Shown: positions 55,478 to 63,261 of the stretch, one piece after another
Layout: the number at the start of each line of letters is the position of its first letter
How positions within the stretch are numbered: position 1 is the stretch's first letter
NCBI GenBank assembly: GCA_009842205.1
Contig: VYFX01000063.1
Span: 186,001-250,000, forward strand
DNA from: Paracoccaceae bacterium
GTDB taxonomy: Bacteria > Pseudomonadota > Alphaproteobacteria > Rhodobacterales > Rhodobacteraceae
DNA: 64,000 nucleotides
Direction of reading: 5' to 3'
Program-made: the position numbers and the translations under genes
Notes under the pieces: generated by a model
The model's input: the letters and a program-made list of their open reading frames with translations, nothing else
What the model was told of the DNA's origin: nothing
Databases searched by the model: none

Positions 55478-56842
55478 ATGTTAAAATCTGAAGACAGTCA
55501 GAAACAACCGATGCAGCGGGATAGGTACAATCTCGGCAAATCGTTTATTTTTCCACCGCATGTTATTGATGATATTCATGTCAAATCGGAATTGGGTCGC
55601 TATCGGATGCGGGGATTTTCCCTTTTCAAGAAAATTCCCCACTGGGATGATCTAACCTTTCTGCCGGGTACTTTGACAAGATTTGTCATTGAGGGTTATC
55701 GCGAAAAATGTGATACCAAGACCATCATCGGTCCAAGAGCCAAGCGTCCCCTTGAGTTGGACATTCCAGTCTATGTAACAGGCATGAGTTTTGGAGCCCT
55801 TTCCTATGAGGCCAAAACCGCCTTGGCACGTGGTGCCACCATGGCTGGAACAGCGACTTGTTCGGGTGAGGGTGGCATGATACCTGATGAAAGAAGATAC
55901 TCATCCAAATGGTTTTATCAGTGTATCCAGTCCCGTTATGGCTTTAACCCACATCATTTGGTATTGGCTGACGGGTGTGAATTTTTCATCGGCCAGGGCT
56001 GCAAGGTGGGCCTTGGAGGACATCTCATGGGTCAGAAGGTAACCGACCAGGTTGCTGAAATGAGATCCCTGCCTGCCGGTATTGATCAAAGATCACCTGC
56101 CAGACATCCAGACTGGCTGGGGCCTGATGATCTTGCCCTGAAGATTCAGGAAATCAGGGAAGCCACCGACTGGCAAATTCCGATACAGTTGAAGCTTGGG
56201 GCAGCAAGGGTCTACGATGATGTACGAATGGCGGTAAAATGCGATCCAGATTCCATTTATATTGATGGTATGGAAGGGGGAACTGGTGCAGGACCCCATT
56301 TGGCTACCGAAGATACCGGGGTACCGGGTATGGCGGCGATCCGTCAGGCCAGAAAGGCTATTGATGATTTGGGCATGAAGGGCAAGATAAGCCTCGTATA
56401 TGCTGGTGGCATAAGGAATGGTGCCGATGTGGCCAAGGCCATTGCACTGGGTGCTGATGCCATTGCGCTGGGGCACTCGGTAATGATGGCCCTGAATTGC
56501 AACAAGGATATTCCGGAAGCGAATTTCCCGGAGGAAATGGGTGTTGAACCTGGTTATTGCTATCATTGCCATACGGGAAGATGCCCGGTTGGAGTAGCTA
56601 CCCAGGATCCGGTTTTGAGATCACGGCTGGATCCGGATGAGGCGGCGGAAAGGGTTTACAACTTTCTCCACACCCTGACGATCGAGGCCCAGCTTTTTGC
56701 CCGCGCCTGTGGCAAGACGAACATCCATTCCCTGGAAGTTGAGGATTTGGCTGCATTGACCATGGAAGCTTCGGCCATGGCCGGGGTCCCACTGGCTGGT
56801 ACCAACCACACGGTCGGCATAGAAGACTATCACCATTTATAA
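55478..56842 (+). CDS. mgsC: Glutamate synthase FMN domain-like protein (GlxD/MgsC type)
   Basis: 454 residues. FMN-binding glutamate synthase core with YVTGMSFGALSYEAKTALARGATMAGTATCSGEGGMIPDE, IYIDGMEGGTGAGPHLATEDTG, VYAGGIRNGADVAKAIALGADAIALG, and the cysteine cluster GYCYHCHTGRCPVGVATQDP, which would hold an iron-sulfur centre as in GltB. It joins 2-oxoglutarate and the amine released by the amidotransferase (ammonia for glutamate, methylamine for N-methylglutamate). It starts 22 bases after mgsB. The three genes together look like a split glutamate synthase. Confidence 0.88.
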   Translation: MLKSEDSQKQPMQRDRYNLGKSFIFPPHVIDDIHVKSELGRYRMRGFSLFKKIPHWDDLTFLPGTLTRFVIEGYREKCDTKTIIGPRAKRPLELDIPVYVTGMSFGALSYEAKTALARGATMAGTATCSGEGGMIPDERRYSSKWFYQCIQSRYGFNPHHLVLADGCEFFIGQGCKVGLGGHLMGQKVTDQVAEMRSLPAGIDQRSPARHPDWLGPDDLALKIQEIREATDWQIPIQLKLGAARVYDDVRMAVKCDPDSIYIDGMEGGTGAGPHLATEDTGVPGMAAIRQARKAIDDLGMKGKISLVYAGGIRNGADVAKAIALGADAIALGHSVMMALNCNKDIPEANFPEEMGVEPGYCYHCHTGRCPVGVATQDPVLRSRLDPDEAAERVYNFLHTLTIEAQLFARACGKTNIHSLEVEDLAALTMEASAMAGVPLAGTNHTVGIEDYHHL

Positions 56843-56853
56843 GGAGTATCCAG

Positions 56854-57267
56854 ATGGCTGGAACAAAATATAGAGGTTCGGAAATATCCGACATCGATCA
56901 GTTCATCAAGGACAAGGATGGATTGGGTTCGGAACGGGAAGTTGAGATCGGTCAGCATATTGGTTACCGTTATGATGTAAATCTGGTTCCCGATCATGAC
57001 CGTTTGACACCCTTCCTGAAAGAGTACATGGAAGTCATGGGATGGGATGATCTCAATTGGCTTGAAGATGTCCACATGGGTTATGAAGATGGCAAACCGG
57101 CTGTATTCGACCGCAATATCAATGGTTGGGTCAGGGTTCCGGATTCAATTCAATTGCCCGATAACCAGCAGGATCGGGATATGATTGCCCGGGAATTGCT
57201 GATTAAGTTTCAGATGTCAGATCGCCATCCGCTGGTATTGTTGCGAAAGGCTTACATGAAATTTTGA
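56854..57267 (+). CDS. Unknown 137-aa protein in the mgs-type operon
   Basis: I do not recognise this protein. It is acidic, with no signal peptide or membrane segment; it holds KDGLGSEREVEIGQHIGYRYDVNLVPDHDRLTPFLKEYMEVMGWDDLNWLEDVH and ends FQMSDRHPLVLLRKAYMKF. It lies 11 bases after mgsC and runs to the nitrilase gene, with good phase and ribosome site AAGGAG 8 bases upstream of ATG. Tight packing argues that it is a real gene, perhaps an accessory subunit of the split glutamate-synthase-like enzyme. Confidence 0.75.
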   Translation: MAGTKYRGSEISDIDQFIKDKDGLGSEREVEIGQHIGYRYDVNLVPDHDRLTPFLKEYMEVMGWDDLNWLEDVHMGYEDGKPAVFDRNINGWVRVPDSIQLPDNQQDRDMIARELLIKFQMSDRHPLVLLRKAYMKF

Positions 57268-57269
57268 AG

Positions 57270-58085
57270 ATGGTGAAGGTAGCTTGTTTGCAATTGGCCC
57301 CCAGGGCAAGTTTCAAGGAAGCAGAAGAAGAGATCGAGGTCCATTTCCAATCGGCTGTGGATAAAGGGGCGGAATTTATATTCCTGCCTGAATATTGCGG
57401 TGGTTTGACAAGCAGGAATGGACTGCTTGCACCTCCCGTGGCAATAGAGGAAAACCATCCCGTTCTTCATCAGCTTCAGACCAAGGCGAAAAATGACAAT
57501 GTGTGGGTGTTGTGCGGTTCGATTGCCATTGAAGGTACCAATGAACTCTTCCGAAACAGATCATTTGTCATCAATGATCATGGCGAGATAGTCGCACGTT
57601 ACGACAAGATTCACCTGTTTGACATCAAACTGTCGGAAACCCTTGAATATCGGGAAAGCGCCGTCGTAGAACCCGGTGGACAGGCAGTAATAGCCCAAAC
57701 TTGTATCGGTGCCCTCGGATTGTCCGTTTGCTATGACCTGAGATTTCCCAAACTATACAGGGATCTGGCTCAAAGTGGGGCAAGTATCCTTACCGTACCG
57801 GCAGCCTTCATCAAAACGACCGGGCAAGCTCATTGGCATGTCCTGAATAGGGCGAGGGCCATTGAAAACGGTGCTTTTGTTGTTTCTCCCTGTGCCGTTG
57901 GCGACATTCCCGGTGGAGGAGCTTCCTATGGTCATTCCTTGATCATTGACCCCTGGGGTCAGGTCTTGGCAGATGGCGGAGACAGTCCCGGTGTCATCGT
58001 GGCAGAAATAGACATTGATAAGGCAAGGGAAATGAGGCAAAAAATACCCAGCCTCAGCCATGACAGAGAGTATGAAATCAGCTAG
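57270..58085 (+). CDS. Carbon-nitrogen hydrolase (nitrilase superfamily amidase)
   Basis: 271 residues. Catalytic triad of the superfamily: Glu in FIFLPEYCGG, Lys in RYDKIHLFD and Cys in GLSVCYDLRFPKLYR, followed by IEDDGGAS-like region SPCAVGDIPGGGASYGHSLIIDPWG. Close to the Nit1/Nit2 group of amidases (deaminated glutathione amidase, omega-amidase), which split amide bonds of small acids. The ATG at 57270 is chosen over TTG at 57264. In this operon a gamma-glutamylamide or carbamoyl-type amide would be a natural substrate, which is inference. Confidence 0.88.
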   Translation: MVKVACLQLAPRASFKEAEEEIEVHFQSAVDKGAEFIFLPEYCGGLTSRNGLLAPPVAIEENHPVLHQLQTKAKNDNVWVLCGSIAIEGTNELFRNRSFVINDHGEIVARYDKIHLFDIKLSETLEYRESAVVEPGGQAVIAQTCIGALGLSVCYDLRFPKLYRDLAQSGASILTVPAAFIKTTGQAHWHVLNRARAIENGAFVVSPCAVGDIPGGGASYGHSLIIDPWGQVLADGGDSPGVIVAEIDIDKAREMRQKIPSLSHDREYEIS

Positions 58086-58102
58086 ACAATCATAGCGAAT
58101 CG

Positions 58103-58687
58103 ATGACTTATTTCTTTCCAAACAGGGAAAACACATCAAGGAAGGTACCGCTGAGGGAAGAATTCCTCAAATGGCAGTGCCGTTTACGACAAATTATCGT
58201 ACGTGAAAATCATGGAAAACCCGACCGTTCCATCATGCCAGTTATTCATTCCGATACCAGTACCTGGGAACCTTTTCAGGTGATTACCGTTCTTTGCCGC
58301 AGTCTCCAGCATTCGGTTACCCCGGAAATGCATCACATGGTTAAATCCACCAACGATCCCTTTCAGGTTCGAGATAAGGCAATCAGATTCTTTTCCGAAA
58401 GATATTATCAGCAATTTGATCAATTTTCTGATACACTGACGGCAACTTTTGAAGAAAACTCGGTAAGGTATGGGGATTTGATGCAATCAAAAACCTGTGT
58501 CCTGCGGTTTGAAGCATTTAACAAGAGGTACGCCTTGACCTGCAAGTTGGAAGAGTTTCCTGTCAGCGATTATTTCTGGCAAGCGACCTATTGGCACAAT
58601 TTACTGTTCAATCCCAATCTGTCCCCTGCCATAAAGGTTCTGGGATTTACACCCGACTGGGAAAGATCATCGGAGATCAAGGGGTAG
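58103..58687 (+). CDS. Unknown 194-aa protein in the same operon
   Basis: No family recognised. Basic N-terminus (KVPLREEFLKWQCRLRQIIVRE), then MHHMVKSTNDPFQVRDKAIRFFSERYYQQFDQFSDTLTATFEE and CVLRFEAFNKRYALTCKLEEFPVSDYFWQATYWHNLLFNPNLSPAIKVLGFTPDWE. No signal peptide or membrane segment. 17 bases after the amidase stop and 5 bases before the next gene, so it is certainly cotranscribed. A conserved-looking mixture of helix and aromatic residues suggests a folded enzyme or binding protein. Confidence 0.72.
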   Translation: MTYFFPNRENTSRKVPLREEFLKWQCRLRQIIVRENHGKPDRSIMPVIHSDTSTWEPFQVITVLCRSLQHSVTPEMHHMVKSTNDPFQVRDKAIRFFSERYYQQFDQFSDTLTATFEENSVRYGDLMQSKTCVLRFEAFNKRYALTCKLEEFPVSDYFWQATYWHNLLFNPNLSPAIKVLGFTPDWERSSEIKG

Positions 58688-58692
58688 GTTGA

Positions 58693-61083
58693 ATGGATAC
58701 ACCAATTATCGCTCAACAGAATAGACCCAGATACGAAGTTCCCTTTGAGCGGGGTGGAATTATTGAGCCTGGAAGACCAATCTTGCAACCAGGAACGGAA
58801 AGGTACATTATTCCTGGTGGTGGCAGCCGTACCATTCCCATCTGTGAAGGTGATGAAATCGGTATTTTGAATCTAGAGGGCAATCAGGCTGTCGAAATGA
58901 TCATGTTCAACCATGAAGGAAAATCTGATGCCGGTTTCCTTGGTACAAAAGGTTTGGGAAAACCCAATGGTACAATAGCATTGATAAAACATCCCATGCA
59001 CGGTCAGGATTTTCCTCTTGATTCGTTGCAAAAAATGGGAATTGACATTGAGAAGGGTGATGCCGTCTTACTTCATGGTCAGGATACCCCGGCTGGCCAA
59101 TTGGACAGGTTCTATTCTTCCCAGTCTGGCGTCTTGATCGTATCCCTGACTGGTAGTTCAATGTTGCCTTGGGAACAAAGCACCCTGACCGAGATAGCCC
59201 TTTATGTGAAGCGTGCCAATCCAGCTGATGAAGCCACTCCTCTGAAACCACCCCCACCATTGGCTGATCCGATTGTGGACAGCAATGTGATGCCCGGAGA
59301 GGCCTTTGTTTATGAGGTCAAGGCTGGTGAATACATCCAGATTCTGGACGTGCAGGGCAGGGAGTGTTCTGATTTTCAGGCCTTTTCGATGCGTGATCTG
59401 GACAAGGGGCTTGAAAGGGAAATTGATCCAACGGCTACAAGATCACTGGGGGGAACCATTTATCCTACTCCAGGCCTCTACTCAAAGTTTTTCAATGTCG
59501 ATTTTGATCCCTTGGTACAGATTGTTCAGGATACTTGCGGACGCCATGATGCCTTTGGTTTGGCCTGTACTGCCAAATATTATGAGGATATGGGATATCC
59601 GGGACACAAGAACTGTTCCACCAACATGTCTCGCAAACTTGCCCATTATGAAATACGTGAGCGGGAAGGTTGGCCGGCCATCAATTTCTTTTTCAATACC
59701 GGTCTTGATGGCAATCACGCCATGATGTTCGATGATCCCTGGTCTCGACCAGGGGATTATGTCATGCTCAAGGCACTGACGGATCTGGTGTGTGTTTCCA
59801 CAGGTTGCCCTTGTGATATTGATGCTGCCAACGGGTGGAATCCCACCGATATACAGGTTCGCACCTATGACAAGGAAGAGGATTTCAAACCATCGATAGG
59901 ATATCGGAAGTCACAGGAGGGTGATTTGATTGAAACGAAAAAAACAGGGTTTTATGACAGTTTTGCCAAACATACGCGTGATTTCGTCGAATACAATGGA
60001 TACTGGCTTCCCAACACAATACGCAATCATGGTGCCATCAACGAGTATTGGGCTTGTCGGGAGAAAGTCATCGTAACGGATTTGTCCCCCTTGCGTAAGT
60101 ATGAAATTACTGGTCCGGATGCAGAGCAACTCATGCAACATTGCGTAACTCGGGATATCAGGAAACTTTCCAACCGTCAGGTGGTTTATACGGCAATGTG
60201 CTATGAGCATGGAGGCATGATTGATGACGGGACAGTATTCCGGCTGCAGGATAATTTCAGGTGGGTTGGAGGCAATGACGAATCCGGTTTATGGCTTCAG
60301 AAACAGGCTAGGGAGCTGGGTCTGAACGCTTGGGTTAGAAACTCCACCGATCAATTGCATAACATCGCCGTTCAAGGTCCAAAGTCGAGAGAGGTTTTGA
60401 AAAAAATATTTTGGACCCCACCGGTTGAATCCTCCATTGAGGAACTGGGGTGGTTCAGATTTACCGTAGCACGAATAGGAGGTTCCAAGGGAATTGCCTG
60501 TGTGGTCAGCAGAACAGGATACACAGGTGAATTGGGGTACGAAATCTTTTGTCATCCAAAAGATGCAACCAAGGTATTTGATGCCGTTTGGGATGCGGGT
60601 CAGGAATTTGGCATGATACCATTTGGGTTGGAGGCCTTGGATTTGGTCAGGATAGAGGCCGGTCTCATTTTTGCAGGTTATGAATTTTCCGATCAAACCG
60701 ACCCGTTCGAGGCTGGTATTGGCTTTACTGTTCCCCTGGTGTCCCAAAAGGATGACTTTATAGGTAGAAAGGCCTTGGAAAGAAGAAAGCAAAATCCAGT
60801 TAGAAAACTTGTGGGGCTTGATATTGAAACTGGACTGGTACCTTCGAATGGTGATTGCATAAGAATGGGCAAGGCCCAGGTTGGGGAAATCACCTCAGCC
60901 ATGAAATCGCCAATCCTTGGAAAAACCATTGCCCTTGCCAGAGTGGACTTCACCCATTCAGAAATTGGAACCGAACTTGAGGTTGGACAGCTTGACGGTC
61001 AACAAAAACGTCTGAGAGCCAAGGTTGTACCTTTTCCACATTTTGACCCGGAAAAGAAACGTGTTCGTGGAAATTATTCCTAA
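58693..61083 (+). CDS. Tandem DUF1989 domain fused to a GcvT-type aminomethyltransferase
   Basis: 796 residues. Residues about 30-175: first DUF1989/UCA-like unit (ERYIIPGGGSRTIPICEGDEIGILNLEGNQAVEMIMFNHEG). Residues about 200-365: second unit with the cysteine/histidine motif CGRHDAFGLACTAKYYEDMGYPGHKNCSTNM (residues about 282-312). Residues about 430-790: GcvT/DmdA-like folate domain (CVTRDIRKLSNRQVVYTAMCYEHGGMIDDGTV, IAVQGPKSREVL, SRTGYTGELGYEIF). DUF1989 is now linked to carboxyguanidine deiminase activity. The fusion suggests deimination or deamination together with transfer of a C1 unit to folate. Last gene of the operon; its stop overlaps the convergent SDR gene by 3 bases. Confidence 0.82.
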   Translation: MDTPIIAQQNRPRYEVPFERGGIIEPGRPILQPGTERYIIPGGGSRTIPICEGDEIGILNLEGNQAVEMIMFNHEGKSDAGFLGTKGLGKPNGTIALIKHPMHGQDFPLDSLQKMGIDIEKGDAVLLHGQDTPAGQLDRFYSSQSGVLIVSLTGSSMLPWEQSTLTEIALYVKRANPADEATPLKPPPPLADPIVDSNVMPGEAFVYEVKAGEYIQILDVQGRECSDFQAFSMRDLDKGLEREIDPTATRSLGGTIYPTPGLYSKFFNVDFDPLVQIVQDTCGRHDAFGLACTAKYYEDMGYPGHKNCSTNMSRKLAHYEIREREGWPAINFFFNTGLDGNHAMMFDDPWSRPGDYVMLKALTDLVCVSTGCPCDIDAANGWNPTDIQVRTYDKEEDFKPSIGYRKSQEGDLIETKKTGFYDSFAKHTRDFVEYNGYWLPNTIRNHGAINEYWACREKVIVTDLSPLRKYEITGPDAEQLMQHCVTRDIRKLSNRQVVYTAMCYEHGGMIDDGTVFRLQDNFRWVGGNDESGLWLQKQARELGLNAWVRNSTDQLHNIAVQGPKSREVLKKIFWTPPVESSIEELGWFRFTVARIGGSKGIACVVSRTGYTGELGYEIFCHPKDATKVFDAVWDAGQEFGMIPFGLEALDLVRIEAGLIFAGYEFSDQTDPFEAGIGFTVPLVSQKDDFIGRKALERRKQNPVRKLVGLDIETGLVPSNGDCIRMGKAQVGEITSAMKSPILGKTIALARVDFTHSEIGTELEVGQLDGQQKRLRAKVVPFPHFDPEKKRVRGNYS

Positions 61084-61859
61084 ATCCAACCGGCATCGAC
61101 TATAAAGTTCTGGGCCGAACACATACGCGATTGGTCAGAGGCCAGAAACAGCGAAAGTGCCGATACATCTTCAGGTAAAACCCGACCCTCAAGCCGCTGG
61201 TTTTGGTCAAGTGTTTCCTCGGCTTTTTCATCAACCCACAAATCCAATTGTCTTTGTGTCATAATCCATCCCGGTACAATGGTGTTGACCCTGATATTAT
61301 GCTTTCCCAGATCGGTTGCAAAGCACCTTGTCATACCATGTACACCAGCTTTTGAGGTGCCGTAAACAGGGAGATTTTGGGAACCAACATACCAGCTGGA
61401 AGATCCAAAGTTAATGATGGAACCGCCCCCCGAGTCAATCATACCGGGAAGTACGGTCTGGATAGCAAAAAAGCTGTGCTTCAGATTTACCGAAATAATG
61501 TTGTTGAATTGCTCTGGTGTAACATCAGACCATCCATGTCTCGTATCATTGGCCGCATTATTGAGCAAGGCCTTGCAAGGACCGTTGCGATCGATAAAGT
61601 CCTGGATGACAGCTTGGTAATTTTGTGTTTCCGTAATATCGCATTGCGTAAATTCCACCTGATGCCCAAGTTCGTTAAGATCGTCTGCCAGAGTTTGACC
61701 TTCTTTGGCTGCGATATCGACAAAACCAACGATTGATCCCTGTTTGGCAAAATCTTCCACAAGGGATTTGCCGATACCAGTTGCGCCGCCGGAAATAAAG
61801 ATATTTCTGCCTTCAAGGCAATAATATTTTACTTTGCTCAATGGAATACTGTTGGTCAT
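61080..61859 (-). CDS. Short-chain dehydrogenase/reductase family oxidoreductase
   Basis: 259 residues. NAD(P)-binding NIFISGGATGIGKSLVEDFAKQG, LLNNAANDTRHGWSDVTPEQF, and the catalytic GSSSWYVGSQNLPVYGTSKAGVHGMTRCFATDL with Ser, Tyr and Lys. The C-terminus AEETLDQNQRLEGRVLPEDVSALSLFLASDQSRMCSAQNFIVDAG is typical. Classical SDRs oxidise or reduce alcohols, often sugar alcohols. It opposes the operon end and is divergent from the aldose-1-epimerase-like gene, which would fit sugar metabolism. Confidence 0.9.
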   Translation of the reverse strand: MTNSIPLSKVKYYCLEGRNIFISGGATGIGKSLVEDFAKQGSIVGFVDIAAKEGQTLADDLNELGHQVEFTQCDITETQNYQAVIQDFIDRNGPCKALLNNAANDTRHGWSDVTPEQFNNIISVNLKHSFFAIQTVLPGMIDSGGGSIINFGSSSWYVGSQNLPVYGTSKAGVHGMTRCFATDLGKHNIRVNTIVPGWIMTQRQLDLWVDEKAEETLDQNQRLEGRVLPEDVSALSLFLASDQSRMCSAQNFIVDAGWI

Positions 61860-62026
61860 GTGATTTCTCTATTGTTGGATAAGGCTCAGATATTTATTTC
61901 AAATGAGTGTTCAATTATATTCAAAGTTGGATGTACAGCAATATTAAACCTAATGAGAAGCACAACAGATAAACACCTAAATTTTATTCATTAGCTAATC
62001 ATGAATCGTCAAGTAGGAAGGGAATA

Positions 62027-62902
62027 ATGCTTCTGGAAATTTCGTCAAAAAGTTATGTGATCAAAGTCAATCCCGAGGAGGGTGGAAGGATCGAAACTCT
62101 TTCCTATTCCACAAAGGGAAAGACAATTGATTTACTGAAACCCAAGCCGGCAAACAATCATGATCAGGACCGGATACCGCTTTATGGTTCATTCGTCATG
62201 GTCCCATTTAGTAACAGATTATCCCAACCAAACATCGTGACGAGTGGGGGATCCTTGGCTGTCAATAAAAACTGGACTCCGGAATCCTGTGCTATCCATG
62301 GTTTGGGAGTAACGGAGACATGGATACCTCAGGAGGTTCGGAAGGATTTCTGTTCCTTGTCAACACCACTTAAAACCAATGAGGGAAGGAACGTCGGAAT
62401 CGGTATCCAGGAATTTCAAGTATCAGAGGAAAGTGGCTTGGTATCTCGTGTAGGGTACTGCAACAACCAGTTTGACTGGATTTTGGCGGGCTTGGGTTTT
62501 CATCCATGGTTCAACCTGGCGGAAGGAGAAGGAAAAGTGGAATTCGTTGCCGGTGGCAAGTTCGAAACAGATCGACGGTACATGCCTACTTCCTACAATG
62601 AATTGGGAAACAAGGAAATCCTATTGAGTTCCAGACATAATAATGGGATTGATTCGTGCTTTGGGAATTGGGAAGGAAGTGCCAAATTGACATTGGAAAG
62701 CATTGATGCAGAGGTAACAATTTCTTCAAGTGCAAATAATCTTCATGTCTATATCAATAAGGATCTTGATGCAATTTGTGCAGAACCTGTCAGCCATGTT
62801 ACGAATGCCATGCATGATCAAAAATGGAACGGGTTTGCCGGTATGCAAAAAGTAAGGAAAGGGGAAACGATCTGGCTAGATATGTGTGTAAATGCTCTAT
62901 AA
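62027..62902 (+). CDS. Aldose 1-epimerase-like protein
   Basis: 291 residues. Galactose-mutarotase-type fold: EEGGRIETLSYSTKGKTIDLLKP at the start, VPFSNRLSQPNIVTSGGSLAVNKNWTPESCAIHGLGV (with the conserved His), GLGFHPWFNL, and AEPVSHVTNAMH near the end. Members of the superfamily interconvert sugar anomers or act on phosphosugars. It lies divergent to an SDR gene and 130 bases from it; both could handle the same sugar. Start ATG with AAGGGAA upstream. Confidence 0.85.
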   Translation: MLLEISSKSYVIKVNPEEGGRIETLSYSTKGKTIDLLKPKPANNHDQDRIPLYGSFVMVPFSNRLSQPNIVTSGGSLAVNKNWTPESCAIHGLGVTETWIPQEVRKDFCSLSTPLKTNEGRNVGIGIQEFQVSEESGLVSRVGYCNNQFDWILAGLGFHPWFNLAEGEGKVEFVAGGKFETDRRYMPTSYNELGNKEILLSSRHNNGIDSCFGNWEGSAKLTLESIDAEVTISSSANNLHVYINKDLDAICAEPVSHVTNAMHDQKWNGFAGMQKVRKGETIWLDMCVNAL

Positions 62903-62973
62903 CCCGGAGACAAATTCAACCTTGTTATATGCAACAACTCATTCCCTTCCTAAATGAAATAAAGAAATTCAAT

Positions 62974-62998
62974 AAAAAAGGGGGCCCTGAGGGCCCCC
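62974..62998 (-). terminator. Intrinsic terminator of the amt operon
   Basis: On the minus strand: GGGGGCCC, three-base loop TCA, GGGCCCCC, then six T residues. Perfect 8-bp G/C stem plus T-run is a classic factor-independent terminator. It lies 25 bases after the 72-aa gene. The epimerase gene ends 70 bases away on the other strand. Confidence 0.9.
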
Positions 62999-63022
62999 TG
63001 AATAAATAGACCAAAATGGCTA

Positions 63023-63241
63023 TTAATCGTTTTCTATCGCTTGGGTGATATGTTCCGAATTGCCATATTTGCGGATTTTTTCATCTTGACGATCAAATTC
63101 CATGCGGAATGTGACGATGTGCCACCAAATCCAGAAAATTAAGGCAATAATGAGCAGGATCAATTCCAAACCCTGAAAGGGGTAAATAGCCCCAACATCA
63201 GCGAGGTCTACCGCCCAGGATGATATTCCGGTTGTATTCAT
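63023..63241 (-). CDS. Small membrane protein linked to the ammonium transporter
   Basis: 72 residues. One hydrophobic segment (FQGLELILLIIALIFWIWWHIVTF) preceded by a polar N-terminus and followed by a charged tail FRMEFDRQDEKIRKYGNSEH. It lies 20 bases after the amt gene on the same strand, before the terminator. I do not recognise a Pfam family; small proteins after amt are known in some marine Alphaproteobacteria, as I recall. It may regulate or stabilise the channel. Confidence 0.75.
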   Translation of the reverse strand: MNTTGISSWAVDLADVGAIYPFQGLELILLIIALIFWIWWHIVTFRMEFDRQDEKIRKYGNSEHITQAIEND

Positions 63242-63261
63242 GATTTACTCCTTTCTAAAAG

